Shown one piece after another: positions 53,031-61,909 of a DNA stretch of 64,000 nt. This DNA comes from AC-32 sp038236705 (GTDB lineage: Bacteria; Actinomycetota; Thermoleophilia; Gaiellales; Gaiellaceae). Within the stretch, counting starts at the first letter, position 1. Each line of letters starts with the position of its first letter. A program made the translations under genes and the position numbers. The stretch lies in the NCBI GenBank assembly GCA_038236705.1, contig JBBRZN010000004.1, forward strand, positions 48,166-112,165. Reading direction: 5' to 3'. Below the pieces are notes generated by a model. That model had not been told where the DNA came from and did not search any database. It saw only the letters and a program-made list of their open reading frames with translations.

Positions 53031-53180
53031 TTACGTGGTTGGTTCCGCCTCGAGGTAGTCGACGAAGGCCGCGTGCTTGGCCAGGTACGCCTCGAGCAGC
53101 GCCAGACCGTGCTCGAGCCACTGCTCGAGCCAGCTCTCGCCGAGTTCGTCCTCGATGCGGTGCAGGCCGTGCTCTTCCAT
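53031..53180 (-). CDS. Small acidic helical protein
   Basis: A 49-residue ORF, MEEHGLHRIEDELGESWLEQ then WLEHGLALLEAYLAKHAAFVDYLEAEPTT. It is amphipathic and helical with regularly spaced Trp-Leu-Glu. It lies 26 bp upstream of the DUF2231 gene on the same strand, so it may be co-expressed. No known family is recognised. Confidence 0.55.
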   Translation of the reverse strand: MEEHGLHRIEDELGESWLEQWLEHGLALLEAYLAKHAAFVDYLEAEPTT

Positions 53181-53265
53181 GACCAAATGATCGGGACGAG
53201 ACCGGACGGCCGCATGAGCCGAACGGCCTAACTTGCGGATCCGCTCGGCCTATAGCCTGCTTCCG

Positions 53266-54066
53266 GTGCGGGGTCTACTCCTGATCAATCCGCGCGCGGG
53301 AACCGGTAGCCCGACGACCGAAGAGCTACGGGACGAGGCCCAGGCGCGCGGCATCGACGCGCACGTGCTCGAGGAGGGCGAGGACGTCGCCCAGCTCGCC
53401 CGGCACGCCGAGGTGGATGTTCTCGGTGGCGCCGGCGGCGACGGGACCGTGGCAAGCGTCGCCGCGGTCGCCGTCGAGCGCGACCTTCCGTTCGTCGTCG
53501 TGCCCTACGGCACGCGCAACCATTTCGCCCGCGACCTCGGTCTAGACCGCGACGATCCGCTCGCCGCGCTCGCGAGCTTCGAGGGCGAGGAGCGGCGCGT
53601 GGATGTCGGCCGCGCGGGCGAGCGGCGCTTCCTGAACAACGTCTCGCTCGGCCTCTACGCCTCGCTCGTCCACCGGCGCGAGCATCACCGCCGCCGCCGG
53701 CAGGCCCTCGCGGGTCTGCATGCGCTCTGGCTCAGCCTGCGAAGGCGGCCGGGGATCTGGGCCACAATCGACGGCGAGCCGGTCAAGGCGCGGATCGTGC
53801 TCGTCGCCAACAACTCCTACCAGCTGAGCCTGTTCTCGATCGGCGAGCGCGAACGACTCGACGAGGGCCGGCTCCACCTTTACACGGCGAAGGGCTGGCT
53901 GCCGAACGCCTGGGACGAGCGCAGCGGCGAGCGCTTCACGATCGACGCACAGGCCGGGAGGCTCCAAGTCGCGGTGGACGGCGAGCCGATGGAGCTGGAG
54001 ACGCCGCTCGAGCTCTCCATCGAGCCGCGGGCACTACGCGCGCTCGTGCCGCGCGCGCCAGGCTGA
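53266..54066 (+). CDS. Diacylglycerol kinase family lipid kinase
   Basis: A 266-residue DAGK-catalytic-domain protein. LLLINPRAGTGS opens it, followed by the nucleotide motif VLGGAGGDGTVASVA, VVVPYGTRNHFARDLGL (substrate loop) and the C-terminal YTAKGWLPNAWDERSGERFTIDAQ-type strand with GEPMELETPLE. It phosphorylates diacylglycerol or a related lipid. Start GTG 53266, with TATAGC at 53251-53256, ten bp upstream, suggesting leaderless transcription; TTG 53233 is an alternative. Confidence 0.9.
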   Translation: MRGLLLINPRAGTGSPTTEELRDEAQARGIDAHVLEEGEDVAQLARHAEVDVLGGAGGDGTVASVAAVAVERDLPFVVVPYGTRNHFARDLGLDRDDPLAALASFEGEERRVDVGRAGERRFLNNVSLGLYASLVHRREHHRRRRQALAGLHALWLSLRRRPGIWATIDGEPVKARIVLVANNSYQLSLFSIGERERLDEGRLHLYTAKGWLPNAWDERSGERFTIDAQAGRLQVAVDGEPMELETPLELSIEPRALRALVPRAPG

Positions 54067-54555
54067 GAGCACGAGCGGCACGTTCTCGAACGCGAGCTCG
54101 TCCGGCTGCGGGAGCTCGTCCGCTTCGAACCACTGCAGCTCGGAGACGTCGTCCGCTGCCTGGGGCTCGCCACCGAGGACGCGCGCAGTCCAGTAGAGGT
54201 TCAGCGTCGCCTCCGCGGTCGAGTCGCCGCCGTAGCGGTCCATCCAGACGCCCAAGGACTCGACCGGCTCGACCTCGAGGCCCGTCTCCTCGCGCAGCTC
54301 GCGGCGGATCCCGTCGAGTGGGTTCTCGCCTTCCTCGAGGAAGCCGCCGGGGATGTCCCATCGCCCCTTGAACGGCTCGTGCGCGCGCCGGACGAGGAGC
54401 ACGCGGCCCTGGTCGTCCTCGCAGAGTGCTCCGGCGGTCGGCTTCGAGGTCGCGTAGGAGATGAACCCGCACTCGCGGCACTCGACGCGCTGCTCGTCGC
54501 CGCGGAGCTCGCTCCGGCAGCGCGGACAGAACTTCCACCCCGCGAGCTCGCCCAC
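54034..54555 (-). CDS. Nudix hydrolase with N-terminal zinc ribbon
   Basis: A 173-residue protein. Zinc ribbon FCPRCRSE...CRECGFI near residues 10-33, then the Nudix fold with GGFLEEGENPLDGIRRELREETGLE, a full Nudix box. This layout is of the NADH-pyrophosphatase-like (NudC-like) or general Nudix group; the substrate is unresolved because the NudC SQPWPFPxS motif was not seen. Start GTG 54555, 18 bp from the divergent cyclic-nucleotide gene. The stop overlaps the lipid-kinase end by 33 nt. Confidence 0.9.
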   Translation of the reverse strand: MGELAGWKFCPRCRSELRGDEQRVECRECGFISYATSKPTAGALCEDDQGRVLLVRRAHEPFKGRWDIPGGFLEEGENPLDGIRRELREETGLEVEPVESLGVWMDRYGGDSTAEATLNLYWTARVLGGEPQAADDVSELQWFEADELPQPDELAFENVPLVLSAWRARHERA

Positions 54556-54573
54556 GCCCGCAACAATAGGCCC

Positions 54574-54951
54574 ATGAGCCCGCGCTTCGTCCCAGCCACC
54601 GTGCACGAGCTCTCGCGCGTCGGGCTGCTGTCGGGCCTTCCGGGCGAGAAGCTGACGAAGATCGCCCAGCGGATGGAGCGCGAGGAGGTGCCGCCCGGGC
54701 GCCAGGTCGTGCGCGAGGGAGACGACGCCGAGCGCTTCTACGTCATCCTCTCGGGCCTCTTCACCGTCAGCCAGGAAGACCTTGGGCCGCGGCGGGTCCT
54801 GCAGCCCGGGAGCTATTTCGGCGAGGTCGGCCTCGCGATGAACGTGCCGCGCACGGCCTCGGTGCGCGCGCTCACCGCAGCGGTCGTGGCGAGCTGCGAC
54901 CGCGCCACCTTCGACGAGCTCCTGCGCCCGCTCTTCGCGGAGGACGGCTGA
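54574..54951 (+). CDS. Cyclic-nucleotide-binding domain protein
   Basis: A 125-residue stand-alone cNMP-binding domain. HELSRVGLLSGLPGEKLTKIAQ, then VPPGRQVVREGDDAERFYVILSG and the phosphate-binding cassette GSYFGEVGLAMNVPRTASVRA (Glu and Arg as in CRP/PKA). No HTH follows, so it is not a CRP-type activator and may regulate a partner. A cyclase is encoded at 37516. It overlaps the next gene at CTGA. Confidence 0.88.
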   Translation: MSPRFVPATVHELSRVGLLSGLPGEKLTKIAQRMEREEVPPGRQVVREGDDAERFYVILSGLFTVSQEDLGPRRVLQPGSYFGEVGLAMNVPRTASVRALTAAVVASCDRATFDELLRPLFAEDG

Positions 54952-56984
54952 GCGGGCCGAGACGTCTCCCCGCCCTCGGGGGCGCCGCGCTCGTCCTCCT
55001 AGCAGGAGCCGGCTGCTCTTCGTCGCCGAAGCCGGCGGCTGTGAGCGCGCCGCCGCGGCAGGATGCCGGCCACGCCGCCCGGACGCAGGCGCGCCCGGCG
55101 CGCCTGGTCGAGCGGTCGGTCGGGGCGCTCGCCCAGCCGCTGCAGGACACCGCCGCTGCTCCGACGGGCTCCGGCGCGCTCTTGCTCGGCGGGCTCAACG
55201 CGGCGGATACCTCGGTCGCCGACATCCGCTTCGTCACCGCGCGGGGCGACACGCTCCGAGGATCTCTTCCCGGGGTCCGCCACGATGCCGCCGCCGTGAC
55301 TCTGGGCGGCGCGACCTACGTGTTCGGCGGGGGCAACGGCCCGAGCCAGCTCGACGAGATCGTCAAGGTCGGGCCTGCCGGCAGCACGAGCGTGGTCGAC
55401 CGGCTGCCGCAACCCGCCTCCGACCTCTCAGCCGCGGTAATCGCCGGAACCGCCTACGTCGTCGGCGGGTTTACCGGCACGCGCTGGTTGAACACGATCC
55501 TCGCCTGGCGGCCCGGTGGGCAACCGCGCGTAGTAGCCCGCCTGCCTGTCGCTCTCCGCTACGCGGCCGTGGCGGCTGCCGGCGGCAAGCTCGTGATCGC
55601 CGGAGGCTCGACTCCGAAAGGAACCGCGAGCCGGACGGTGCTGTCGTTCGATCCGGCACGGCGACGCGTTCGCGCGATCGGGCGCCTCCCGGCGCCGACT
55701 ACGCACGCCGCCGCGGCGACGTTTCACGGCATCGCGTACGTGATCGGCGGCCGCGGCTCCGTCCCGGGGTCGGCGACACGGCGCATCTCGGCGATCGACC
55801 CCTCGAGCGGCCGGTTGCGCGGCGCCGGCGTGCTGGCCACTCCGCTGTCGGACCTTGCCGCCGTGAGCGTGCGCGGCGGGATTCTGCTTGCCGGCGGACG
55901 CGGGCCCCCCGGCACGTCGTCGACGATCGGCGAGCTCGTTCCGGCCGGGCGTTCCCATCCGGTCGCCGAAGCGCCGAGGTCGCTCTCGGCCACGAACGTC
56001 TACGCAGCCGATGCCGCGGGCGCCCTGAGCCCGGCCGTCCGCGGCGACCGGCCGTTGATCTACGTCCCGAACAGTCAGAACGACACCGTGGACGAGATCG
56101 ACCCGAGAACGTTCAAGGTCATCCGGCACTTCGCCGTCGGGGCGCTCCCTCAGCACGTCACCCCCTCGTACGACCTGAGGACGCTCTACGTGCTCAGCGA
56201 CCTCGGCAACAGCGTCACCCCGATCAACGCGCGCAACGGGCTGCCCGGCCGGCCGATCCCGGTCGACGACCCGTACAACATGTACTTCACGCTCGATGGC
56301 CGCTATGCGATCGTCGTCGCCGAGCGCCTCGCTCGCCTCGATTTCCGCTTCCCGCACACCTTCCGCCTGCACCGTTCGCTGCACGTGCCGTGCCGCGGCG
56401 TCGACCACATGGACTTCTCCGCCGACGGCCGCTACCTGATCGCCACCTGCGAGTTCTCCGGCGAGCTGCTGAAGGTCGACGTCCAGCGCGAACAGGTGGC
56501 CGGCGTGCTCTCGATGCCATCGGGCGCGATCCCGCAGGACGTCAAGCTCTCGCCGGACGGGAAGGTCTTCTACGTGGCCGACATGGGACGCGGCGGGGTC
56601 TGGAAGGTCTCGGGCGCCCCTTTCCGCGTGCTGGGCTTCATTCCCACCGGCGCCGGCACGCACGGGCTCTACCCGAGCCGCAACGCACGTGTCCTCTACG
56701 CCACCAACCGCGCCGAGGGATCGATCTCGGTAATCAGCTTTGCGACGCGGAAGGTGATCAAGAAGTGGCGGATCCCGGGCGGCGGGAGCCCCGACATGGG
56801 CAACGTCTCGGCGAACGGCAAGGTGCTCTGGGTCTCCGGGCGCTGGAACGGCGTCGTCTACGCGATCGACACCCGCACCGGCAGGCTGATCGCGAAGATC
56901 CCGGTGGGAGCCAGCCCGCATGGTCTGTCCGCCTGGCCGCAGCCGGGCCGCTACTCGCTAGGCCACACCGGGATTCTCCGCTAG
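54948..56984 (+). CDS. Lipoprotein with two beta-propellers (Kelch-like plus YncE-like)
   Basis: About 678 residues. A lipoprotein-type signal is read in frame upstream of the first standard start codon (GTG 55041): RRLPALGGAALVLLAGAGCSSS. It needs a start at CTG 54948, which has GGAGG 4 nt upstream and overlaps the cNMP-domain stop. Residues ~50-350 show Kelch-like blades (ATYVFGGGNG, AYVVGGFTGT, LVIAGGSTP, AYVIGGRGS, ILLAGGRGP). Residues ~370-678 form a YncE/40-residue propeller (LIYVPNSQNDTVDEIDP, TLYVLSDLGNSVTPI, VFYVADMGRGGVWKV). Extracellular binding or scaffold role inferred. Confidence 0.8.
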   Translation: MSGPRRLPALGGAALVLLAGAGCSSSPKPAAVSAPPRQDAGHAARTQARPARLVERSVGALAQPLQDTAAAPTGSGALLLGGLNAADTSVADIRFVTARGDTLRGSLPGVRHDAAAVTLGGATYVFGGGNGPSQLDEIVKVGPAGSTSVVDRLPQPASDLSAAVIAGTAYVVGGFTGTRWLNTILAWRPGGQPRVVARLPVALRYAAVAAAGGKLVIAGGSTPKGTASRTVLSFDPARRRVRAIGRLPAPTTHAAAATFHGIAYVIGGRGSVPGSATRRISAIDPSSGRLRGAGVLATPLSDLAAVSVRGGILLAGGRGPPGTSSTIGELVPAGRSHPVAEAPRSLSATNVYAADAAGALSPAVRGDRPLIYVPNSQNDTVDEIDPRTFKVIRHFAVGALPQHVTPSYDLRTLYVLSDLGNSVTPINARNGLPGRPIPVDDPYNMYFTLDGRYAIVVAERLARLDFRFPHTFRLHRSLHVPCRGVDHMDFSADGRYLIATCEFSGELLKVDVQREQVAGVLSMPSGAIPQDVKLSPDGKVFYVADMGRGGVWKVSGAPFRVLGFIPTGAGTHGLYPSRNARVLYATNRAEGSISVISFATRKVIKKWRIPGGGSPDMGNVSANGKVLWVSGRWNGVVYAIDTRTGRLIAKIPVGASPHGLSAWPQPGRYSLGHTGILR

Positions 56985-57773
56985 CACTGCATCCGAGAGG
57001 CGGGGCCACGCCTCGAGCGCCCAGAGGCCGAAGTCGAGGTCGGTCAGGCAGGCGAGCGCGAGGTCGGCCTCCGGGTCGACCCAGAGGAAGGTGCCGCTGC
57101 CGCCGAAGTGGCCGAAGGTGCGGGCCGAGTTGCGCGAACCGGTCCAGTGCGGCTCCTTCGAGTCGCGCAGCTCGAAGCCGAGCCCCCAGTCGTTCGGGTC
57201 CATCCGGCCCACGTCGGGGAGCACGCCCACGAGGCCGGGGAACTGCACCGAGGTCGCCTCGGCCAGCGTCTCGGGCGCGACGAGCCGGGGGCGCTGGAGC
57301 TCGGCCCCGAGCCGCAGCAGGTCGTCCAGCGTGCCGTAGAGGCCGGCCGCGGGGGAGCCCCGGAGCTCCGCGCCCGTCTCGAGAGGCCGCAGGACCGCCG
57401 CGGTGAGGTACTTCCCGAACGGCATCTCCGCGGCCGCGCTCACGGTGTCGGCGAGCGCCTCGAAGCCCGTGTTGGAGTAGATCCGCCGCTGCCCGGGCTG
57501 GGCGATCGGCTTGTCGCCGTCGAACGGCAGCCCCGAAGCGTGCGCCAGCAGGTGCCGCACCGTCGAGCCGGGCGGCCCCGCCGGCTGGTCGAGGTCGAGG
57601 ATCCCTTCCTCGGCCGCGACCAGGGCCGCAAGCGCCGTGGCGAGCTTCGTCACCGAGGCCCAGCGGAACACGTGCTCGCGGGGCCCGTGGGCCGTGATTT
57701 CCTCGCCGCCGCGTAGGACGCCGACCGCCACCGTCTGCGCCGGCCACGCCTCGACCTGTCGCAGAGCGTCCAC
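56958..57773 (-). CDS. Serine hydrolase of the beta-lactamase/AmpC-like family
   Basis: A 271-residue protein. Nucleophile motif FRWASVTKLATALAAL (Ser-x-x-Lys), YSNTGFEAL (Tyr-x-Asn) and the third motif near HFGGSGTFLW. No signal peptide is seen from start GTG 57773, so it is likely cytoplasmic. Members are esterases or peptidases rather than true beta-lactamases. The 3' end overlaps the propeller gene by 27 nt tail-to-tail; a RidA gene starts 20 bp away divergently. Confidence 0.87.
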   Translation of the reverse strand: MDALRQVEAWPAQTVAVGVLRGGEEITAHGPREHVFRWASVTKLATALAALVAAEEGILDLDQPAGPPGSTVRHLLAHASGLPFDGDKPIAQPGQRRIYSNTGFEALADTVSAAAEMPFGKYLTAAVLRPLETGAELRGSPAAGLYGTLDDLLRLGAELQRPRLVAPETLAEATSVQFPGLVGVLPDVGRMDPNDWGLGFELRDSKEPHWTGSRNSARTFGHFGGSGTFLWVDPEADLALACLTDLDFGLWALEAWPRLSDAVLAENPGVA

Positions 57774-57792
57774 GGCGGGCGATACTAGTGGG

Positions 57793-58176
57793 ATGGAGAG
57801 GCGGGTCGTTCCGGCCGACTCCCCGTACGTCGCCACCGTCGGGTACTCGAGGGCGATCCGGGTGGGCCCGCACGTCCACGTCGCGGGAACGGCGCCGATC
57901 ATGCCGGGGGAGGCCGATCCGCCCAGCGATCCCTACGCGCAGGCGAAGCGCTGCCTGGAGATCATCGTGTCCGCGCTCGAGGAGGTCGGCGCACGGCCCG
58001 AGCACGTCGTGCGCACCCGCGCGTACCTGACGAGTGCCGATGACTGGAAGGAGGTCGGCCGCGCCCACGGCGAGGTGTTCGCGGAGGTGCGGCCGGCGAG
58101 CGCGATGATCGTGGTCAGCAGCCTGCTCGACCCGCGCTGGCGGGTCGAGATCGAAGCGGACGCGCTGGTCGGATGA
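57793..58176 (+). CDS. RidA (YjgF/Rid) family protein
   Basis: A 127-residue protein. HVAGTAPIMPGE, AQAKRCLEIIVSALEEVGA, VVRTRAYLTSADDWKEVGRAHGEVF and RPASAMIVVSSLLDPRWRVEIEADAL fit the Rid fold. RidA members hydrolyse reactive enamine/imine intermediates; the conserved catalytic Arg of true RidA (near C-terminus R105 in E. coli) may correspond to the Arg in DPRWRVEIEA but was not aligned. It overlaps the next gene at ATGA. Confidence 0.87.
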   Translation: MERRVVPADSPYVATVGYSRAIRVGPHVHVAGTAPIMPGEADPPSDPYAQAKRCLEIIVSALEEVGARPEHVVRTRAYLTSADDWKEVGRAHGEVFAEVRPASAMIVVSSLLDPRWRVEIEADALVG

Positions 58177-59372
58177 CGAAGCAGATCTTCCCGTCCACGA
58201 TCACCGGCGCGACCTTCGCCGAAGGCGGCAGCGTCCTCGACCACAACTTCGGCGCCGGCGACCCCTACACGCTCGGGGTCGAGGAGGAGTACATGCTCCT
58301 CGACGGCGAGACGCTCGACCTCGTCCAACACGTCGAGACGGTGCTGGCCGCGACCGCCGGGCACGAGCTCGAGGCTCGGGTCGCCCCGGAGCTGATGCAG
58401 TCCGTGCTGGAGATCGCGACGCCGGTCTGCCACACACCCGCCGAGGTCGAGGGCGAGCTCCGCAAGCTCCGCGGCTACGTGACGGGCCTCGCGGCCGAGC
58501 AGGGGATGCGCGTCGGCTCGGCCGGGACGCACCCGTTCAGTCTCTTCGAGCGCCAGCGGATCACCGCCCGCGACCGCTACCGGCATCTGGTCGACCAGCT
58601 CCAGTACATCGCGCGGCGCGAGCTGATCTTCGGGCTGCACATCCACGTTGCCGTGGACGACGCCGAGAAGGCGGTCAAGGTCGTGAACGGGCTGCTCGCC
58701 CACCTCTCGTCGCTGCTCGCGCTCTCGGCCAACTCGCCCTTCTGGCGCGGCGAGCAGACGGGCCTCGCGTCGAGCCGGCAGATGGTCTTCGCCGCCTTCC
58801 CGCGCTCCGGCCCTCCGCCCCGCTTCCGCGATTACGCCGACTACGCCGAGGTCGTCGGCCAGCTCGAGAAGACCGGCTGCATCGCGGACTACACGCACAT
58901 CTGGTGGGACATCCGGCTGCACCCGCGCTTCGGCACGGTCGAGATCCGCATCTGCGACGCGGTCACCCGGGTCGAGGACGCGGTCGCGCTCGCGGCGTTC
59001 TGCCAGGCGCTCGTCAAGCTCTACAGCGAGAACTACGCGGTTGGTGCCGAGATCCCCTCGTACCACCGCATCCTGACCACCGAGAACAAGTGGCTCGCCG
59101 CCCGCTACGGCCTTGAGGCGCCGGTGATGGACCTCGCCACCGGCCGGCGCAACCGCGTCCCGGTGGCCCAGTTGATCCGGCGCACGCTGAAGGAGATCGA
59201 GCCGCACGCGCGCGAGCTCGGCTCCGACCGCGAGCTCGAAGGCATCCGCGAGATCCTCGCGAAGGGCAACGGCTCGGACCGGCAGCGGCGCGTCTGGAAC
59301 GCGAACCGCGACCTCGTCGAGGTCGTCCGCGAGCTCGCGGACGCGACCGAGCACGCGGCCGTTACCGCCTGA
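58173..59372 (+). CDS. Glutamate-cysteine ligase family 2 (YbdK-type carboxylate-amine ligase)
   Basis: A 399-residue GCS2-family enzyme. TLGVEEEYMLLDGETLDLV (metal/ATP Glu), LMQSVLEIATPVC, SAGTHPFSLFERQRIT, FGLHIHVAVDD, ALSANSPFWRGEQTGLASSR, HPRFGTVEIRICDAVTRVEDA and ENKWLAARYGLEA are characteristic. It probably makes gamma-glutamyl amides; true glutathione synthesis is not implied. Related actinobacterial enzymes include EgtA of ergothioneine synthesis, but no egtBCD genes are nearby. ATG 58173 overlaps the RidA stop. Confidence 0.9.
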   Translation: MTKQIFPSTITGATFAEGGSVLDHNFGAGDPYTLGVEEEYMLLDGETLDLVQHVETVLAATAGHELEARVAPELMQSVLEIATPVCHTPAEVEGELRKLRGYVTGLAAEQGMRVGSAGTHPFSLFERQRITARDRYRHLVDQLQYIARRELIFGLHIHVAVDDAEKAVKVVNGLLAHLSSLLALSANSPFWRGEQTGLASSRQMVFAAFPRSGPPPRFRDYADYAEVVGQLEKTGCIADYTHIWWDIRLHPRFGTVEIRICDAVTRVEDAVALAAFCQALVKLYSENYAVGAEIPSYHRILTTENKWLAARYGLEAPVMDLATGRRNRVPVAQLIRRTLKEIEPHARELGSDRELEGIREILAKGNGSDRQRRVWNANRDLVEVVRELADATEHAAVTA

Positions 59373-60183
59373 CCTCGAACGTCTTGCGGTCGATCCGAGC
59401 GACCGGCTTGCCTCTCCGGAGCACGACGACCTCGCCGCCGTGGACGCGCAGCCTCGTCAGAGAGATCCAGTCGGCCGGGTTGCGCCACGGGAGATCGACG
59501 CAGAACGCCCTGCGGTGGACCGTGTCGAGCGCGTGCACGAATGCCTTCCTGCCGGGCCGCGAGTAGAGCGTGTAGGCCCACGCGCCGTCGCGGCTCTCGG
59601 CGCGCGTCTGCGCGGTACCGGTCATCTTCTCATCCGGCTCGCGCACGTCCACGAGCGCGCCCGGGTAGAGGCGGTGAGTGTTCACGTTGAGCACGCGCAC
59701 CGCGTAGCGCTGGTTGCCGGAGGCGTCGGGAACGCCCAGGTACTGGATCAGGTACATGAGCGACCCGCCGGGAGACAGCGCGTCGAACGCCCACTGCCCC
59801 GGAAGGCGCAGTGCCGTGCGCCGCTTCAAGGTCTCCGGGTCGAGCACCAGGAACCGCGTCACCGCGGCCGACTGGTGCGAGACCAGCACGAGGCGCCGCC
59901 CGTCACGGCTGAGGCCGCCGGCCGAGCCGTCGTACGCGACCATCGGCACGCCGAAGGAGCCGGTGAGGAAGCGCCAGCGCAGAACTCGGCCGCCACGCAT
60001 CGCGATCGCCTCCACGAGGACGCCTTGCCGAGCCGGAACCGTCACGTAGCGGACTACCCGCTTCGGGCCAACGACGCCGTCCCACCCGAAGCTCTCCCCG
60101 GGGGAAGGCCCGCCTCCATCTGCAGCGGCAACCGCCGCCCACGTCGCTGCCAGCAACGTCGCGAGTGCCAGGGTCCGTCTCAT
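59362..60183 (-). CDS. Secreted beta-propeller-like protein
   Basis: A 273-residue exported protein. Start ATG 60183 with strong AAAGGAGGA. Signal peptide MRRTLALATLLAATWAAVAAA. The rest has strand-rich repeats such as SRDGRRLVLVSHQSAAVTRFLVLDPETL and FDALSPGGSLMYLIQYLG, typical of WD40-like/TolB propellers. It is convergent with the ligase gene (11-nt overlap) and divergent from the ECF sigma gene. Ligand unknown. Confidence 0.75.
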   Translation of the reverse strand: MRRTLALATLLAATWAAVAAADGGGPSPGESFGWDGVVGPKRVVRYVTVPARQGVLVEAIAMRGGRVLRWRFLTGSFGVPMVAYDGSAGGLSRDGRRLVLVSHQSAAVTRFLVLDPETLKRRTALRLPGQWAFDALSPGGSLMYLIQYLGVPDASGNQRYAVRVLNVNTHRLYPGALVDVREPDEKMTGTAQTRAESRDGAWAYTLYSRPGRKAFVHALDTVHRRAFCVDLPWRNPADWISLTRLRVHGGEVVVLRRGKPVARIDRKTFEVRR

Positions 60184-60293
60184 CGCTCCTCCTTTGGCCG
60201 ACATCGCTAATACGCCGGGACCTCGGGAAGGGGTCCGTCCGTATTTGCGGCGATGGACCTCCTGCACAAGCGCGCTCGTATAGTCGGCACGAG

Positions 60294-60803
60294 ATGGTGG
60301 GCTCCGGCCGCGACGAGCGGGCCTGGGTGCGGCGGGCCCAGGCCGGATCTGCCTCGGACTTCGAGGCGCTCTTCCGCGCGCATTGGGCTCCGGCGTATCG
60401 CGCCGCGTACCTGGTCGTCCGCGACGCTGCTGCGGCCGAGGACATCGCCCAGGAGGCCTTCCTCGCCGCCGTGCGCGCGCTCGACCGGTTCGACCGGCGG
60501 CGGCCGTTCGGGCCCTGGCTGCACCGGATCGTCGTCAACCGCGCGATCGACTGGGCGCGCGCCCGGGCGCTGCGGCCGGAGGCCGAGCAGGTGGACACGC
60601 CCGCGCCGGAGCGGCCGGAGCACGACGAGGAGCTGCTGCGCGAGCTGGACGGGCTCTCCCCGGAGCACCGGGCGGTGATCGTGCTGCGCTACCTGCTCGA
60701 CTACACGCCCGGCGAGATCGCGGAGCTGCTGGAGCTCCCCCGCGGCACCGTCAACTCGCGACTCCGCCGCGGGCTCGATTCGCTGAAGGAACGGCTCCGG
60801 TGA
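60294..60803 (+). CDS. ECF-type RNA polymerase sigma factor
   Basis: A 169-residue sigma-70 family protein. Region 2 (about 20-85) with FEALFRAHWAPAYRAAYLVV and EDIAQEAFLAAVRALDRFD; region 4 (about 110-165) with LSPEHRAVIVLRYLLDYTPGEIAELLELPRGTVNSRLRRGL. Start ATG 60294 with TATAGT at 60279-60284, ten bp upstream, suggesting a leaderless mRNA. The next gene overlaps it (GTGA) and encodes a membrane-anchored protein that may be the anti-sigma factor. Confidence 0.92.
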   Translation: MVGSGRDERAWVRRAQAGSASDFEALFRAHWAPAYRAAYLVVRDAAAAEDIAQEAFLAAVRALDRFDRRRPFGPWLHRIVVNRAIDWARARALRPEAEQVDTPAPERPEHDEELLRELDGLSPEHRAVIVLRYLLDYTPGEIAELLELPRGTVNSRLRRGLDSLKERLR

Positions 60804-61909
60804 GCTACCGGGCTCCGAACGAGCACGAGGCCGGCGAGCGCACCTGGGCGGTCGTTCGCGCCGCCTACGAATCGCGCGAGCCGGTCGCCTGGCCACGCCG
60901 GCACGCCCGGCCGCTCGCTGCCGGGGCGCTGGTCGCAGCGGTCGCCGCGGCGGCACTGAGCCCGCCCGGTCGCTCGGTTGTGCACTCGCTGCGGAAGGCG
61001 GTTGGGGTCGAACGCGCCCAGCCGGCGCTGTTCTCGCTGCCGGCGCCCGGCCAACTGCTCGTGACGAGCCGGAGCGGCGCCTGGGTGGTGCGAGCCGACG
61101 GCTCGAAGCGGCTGCTGGGTCACTTCCGCGATGCCGTCTTCTCGCCGCACGGGCTGTTCATCGCCTCGACGCGGGCGAACGAGCTCGTCGCGCTCGACCC
61201 GAAGGGGAACGTGCACTGGACGCTCGCCCGGCCGAGTCCGCGCTTCCCGGCCTGGGCGGGAACGCGCACCGACACGCGGATCGCCTACGTCTCCCAGGGC
61301 CACGTGCGCGTGGTGGCCGGTGATGGCACCGGCGACCGCGCCCTGGCGCCGGCCGCGCTCGTTCCGCCGTCCTGGCGGCCCGGAGCCGGCCGCGTTCTCG
61401 CCTATGCCCCCAGGCCGCGTACGGTCGCCGTCGTGAGCCTCGACAGCGGCACGACCCTCCTTCGGCTGACGACCGGCGAGGCGATCCGCAAGCTGGAATG
61501 GTCGGACAATGGGCGGCTGCTGCTCGTGTTCACGCCGCACGCCACGCGCGTGTACGACCCGCGCGGCCGCGTCGTATCCCAGGACGATCCGTCCGACGCG
61601 ACGCTCGACATCGACGCTGCGTTCCAGCCCGGGACGGAGCGTGTTGCGGTCGTTCGCATCCCACCGGCCGGGATCAGCGGCTCGAGCGACGTCTTCTTCC
61701 TGCACACGGGCCGGAAGCTATTCAACGTGACGGGCGCGTTTCGCCAACTCGCCTGGTCGCCCAACGGACGGTGGGCCCTCGTGACGTGGCCGACCGCGAA
61801 CCAGTGGATCTTCGTCCGCGAGGGCCGCCGCAAGATCATCGGGGTCTCACGCATCTCGACCCAGTTCGGCGGCCTGCCGCGCGTCGCAGACTGGTGTTGC
61901 GCATCGTGA
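60800..61909 (+). CDS. Membrane-anchored beta-propeller protein, possible anti-sigma/sensor
   Basis: A 369-residue protein. A ~40-residue cytoplasmic N-terminus (SYRAPNEHEAGERTWAVV), one membrane helix (PLAAGALVAAVAAAALS, about 42-60), then an outside domain with propeller-type repeats (SGAWVVRADGSKRLLG, IASTRANELVALDPKGNVHW, RIAYVSQGHVRVVAGDG, RLLLVFTPHATRVYDPRG, LAWSPNGRWALVTW). GTG 60800 overlaps the sigma-factor stop. Topology and coupling resemble ECF anti-sigma proteins, but a ZAS-type HxxxCxxC motif is absent. Function inferred. Confidence 0.75.
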   Translation: MSYRAPNEHEAGERTWAVVRAAYESREPVAWPRRHARPLAAGALVAAVAAAALSPPGRSVVHSLRKAVGVERAQPALFSLPAPGQLLVTSRSGAWVVRADGSKRLLGHFRDAVFSPHGLFIASTRANELVALDPKGNVHWTLARPSPRFPAWAGTRTDTRIAYVSQGHVRVVAGDGTGDRALAPAALVPPSWRPGAGRVLAYAPRPRTVAVVSLDSGTTLLRLTTGEAIRKLEWSDNGRLLLVFTPHATRVYDPRGRVVSQDDPSDATLDIDAAFQPGTERVAVVRIPPAGISGSSDVFFLHTGRKLFNVTGAFRQLAWSPNGRWALVTWPTANQWIFVREGRRKIIGVSRISTQFGGLPRVADWCCAS

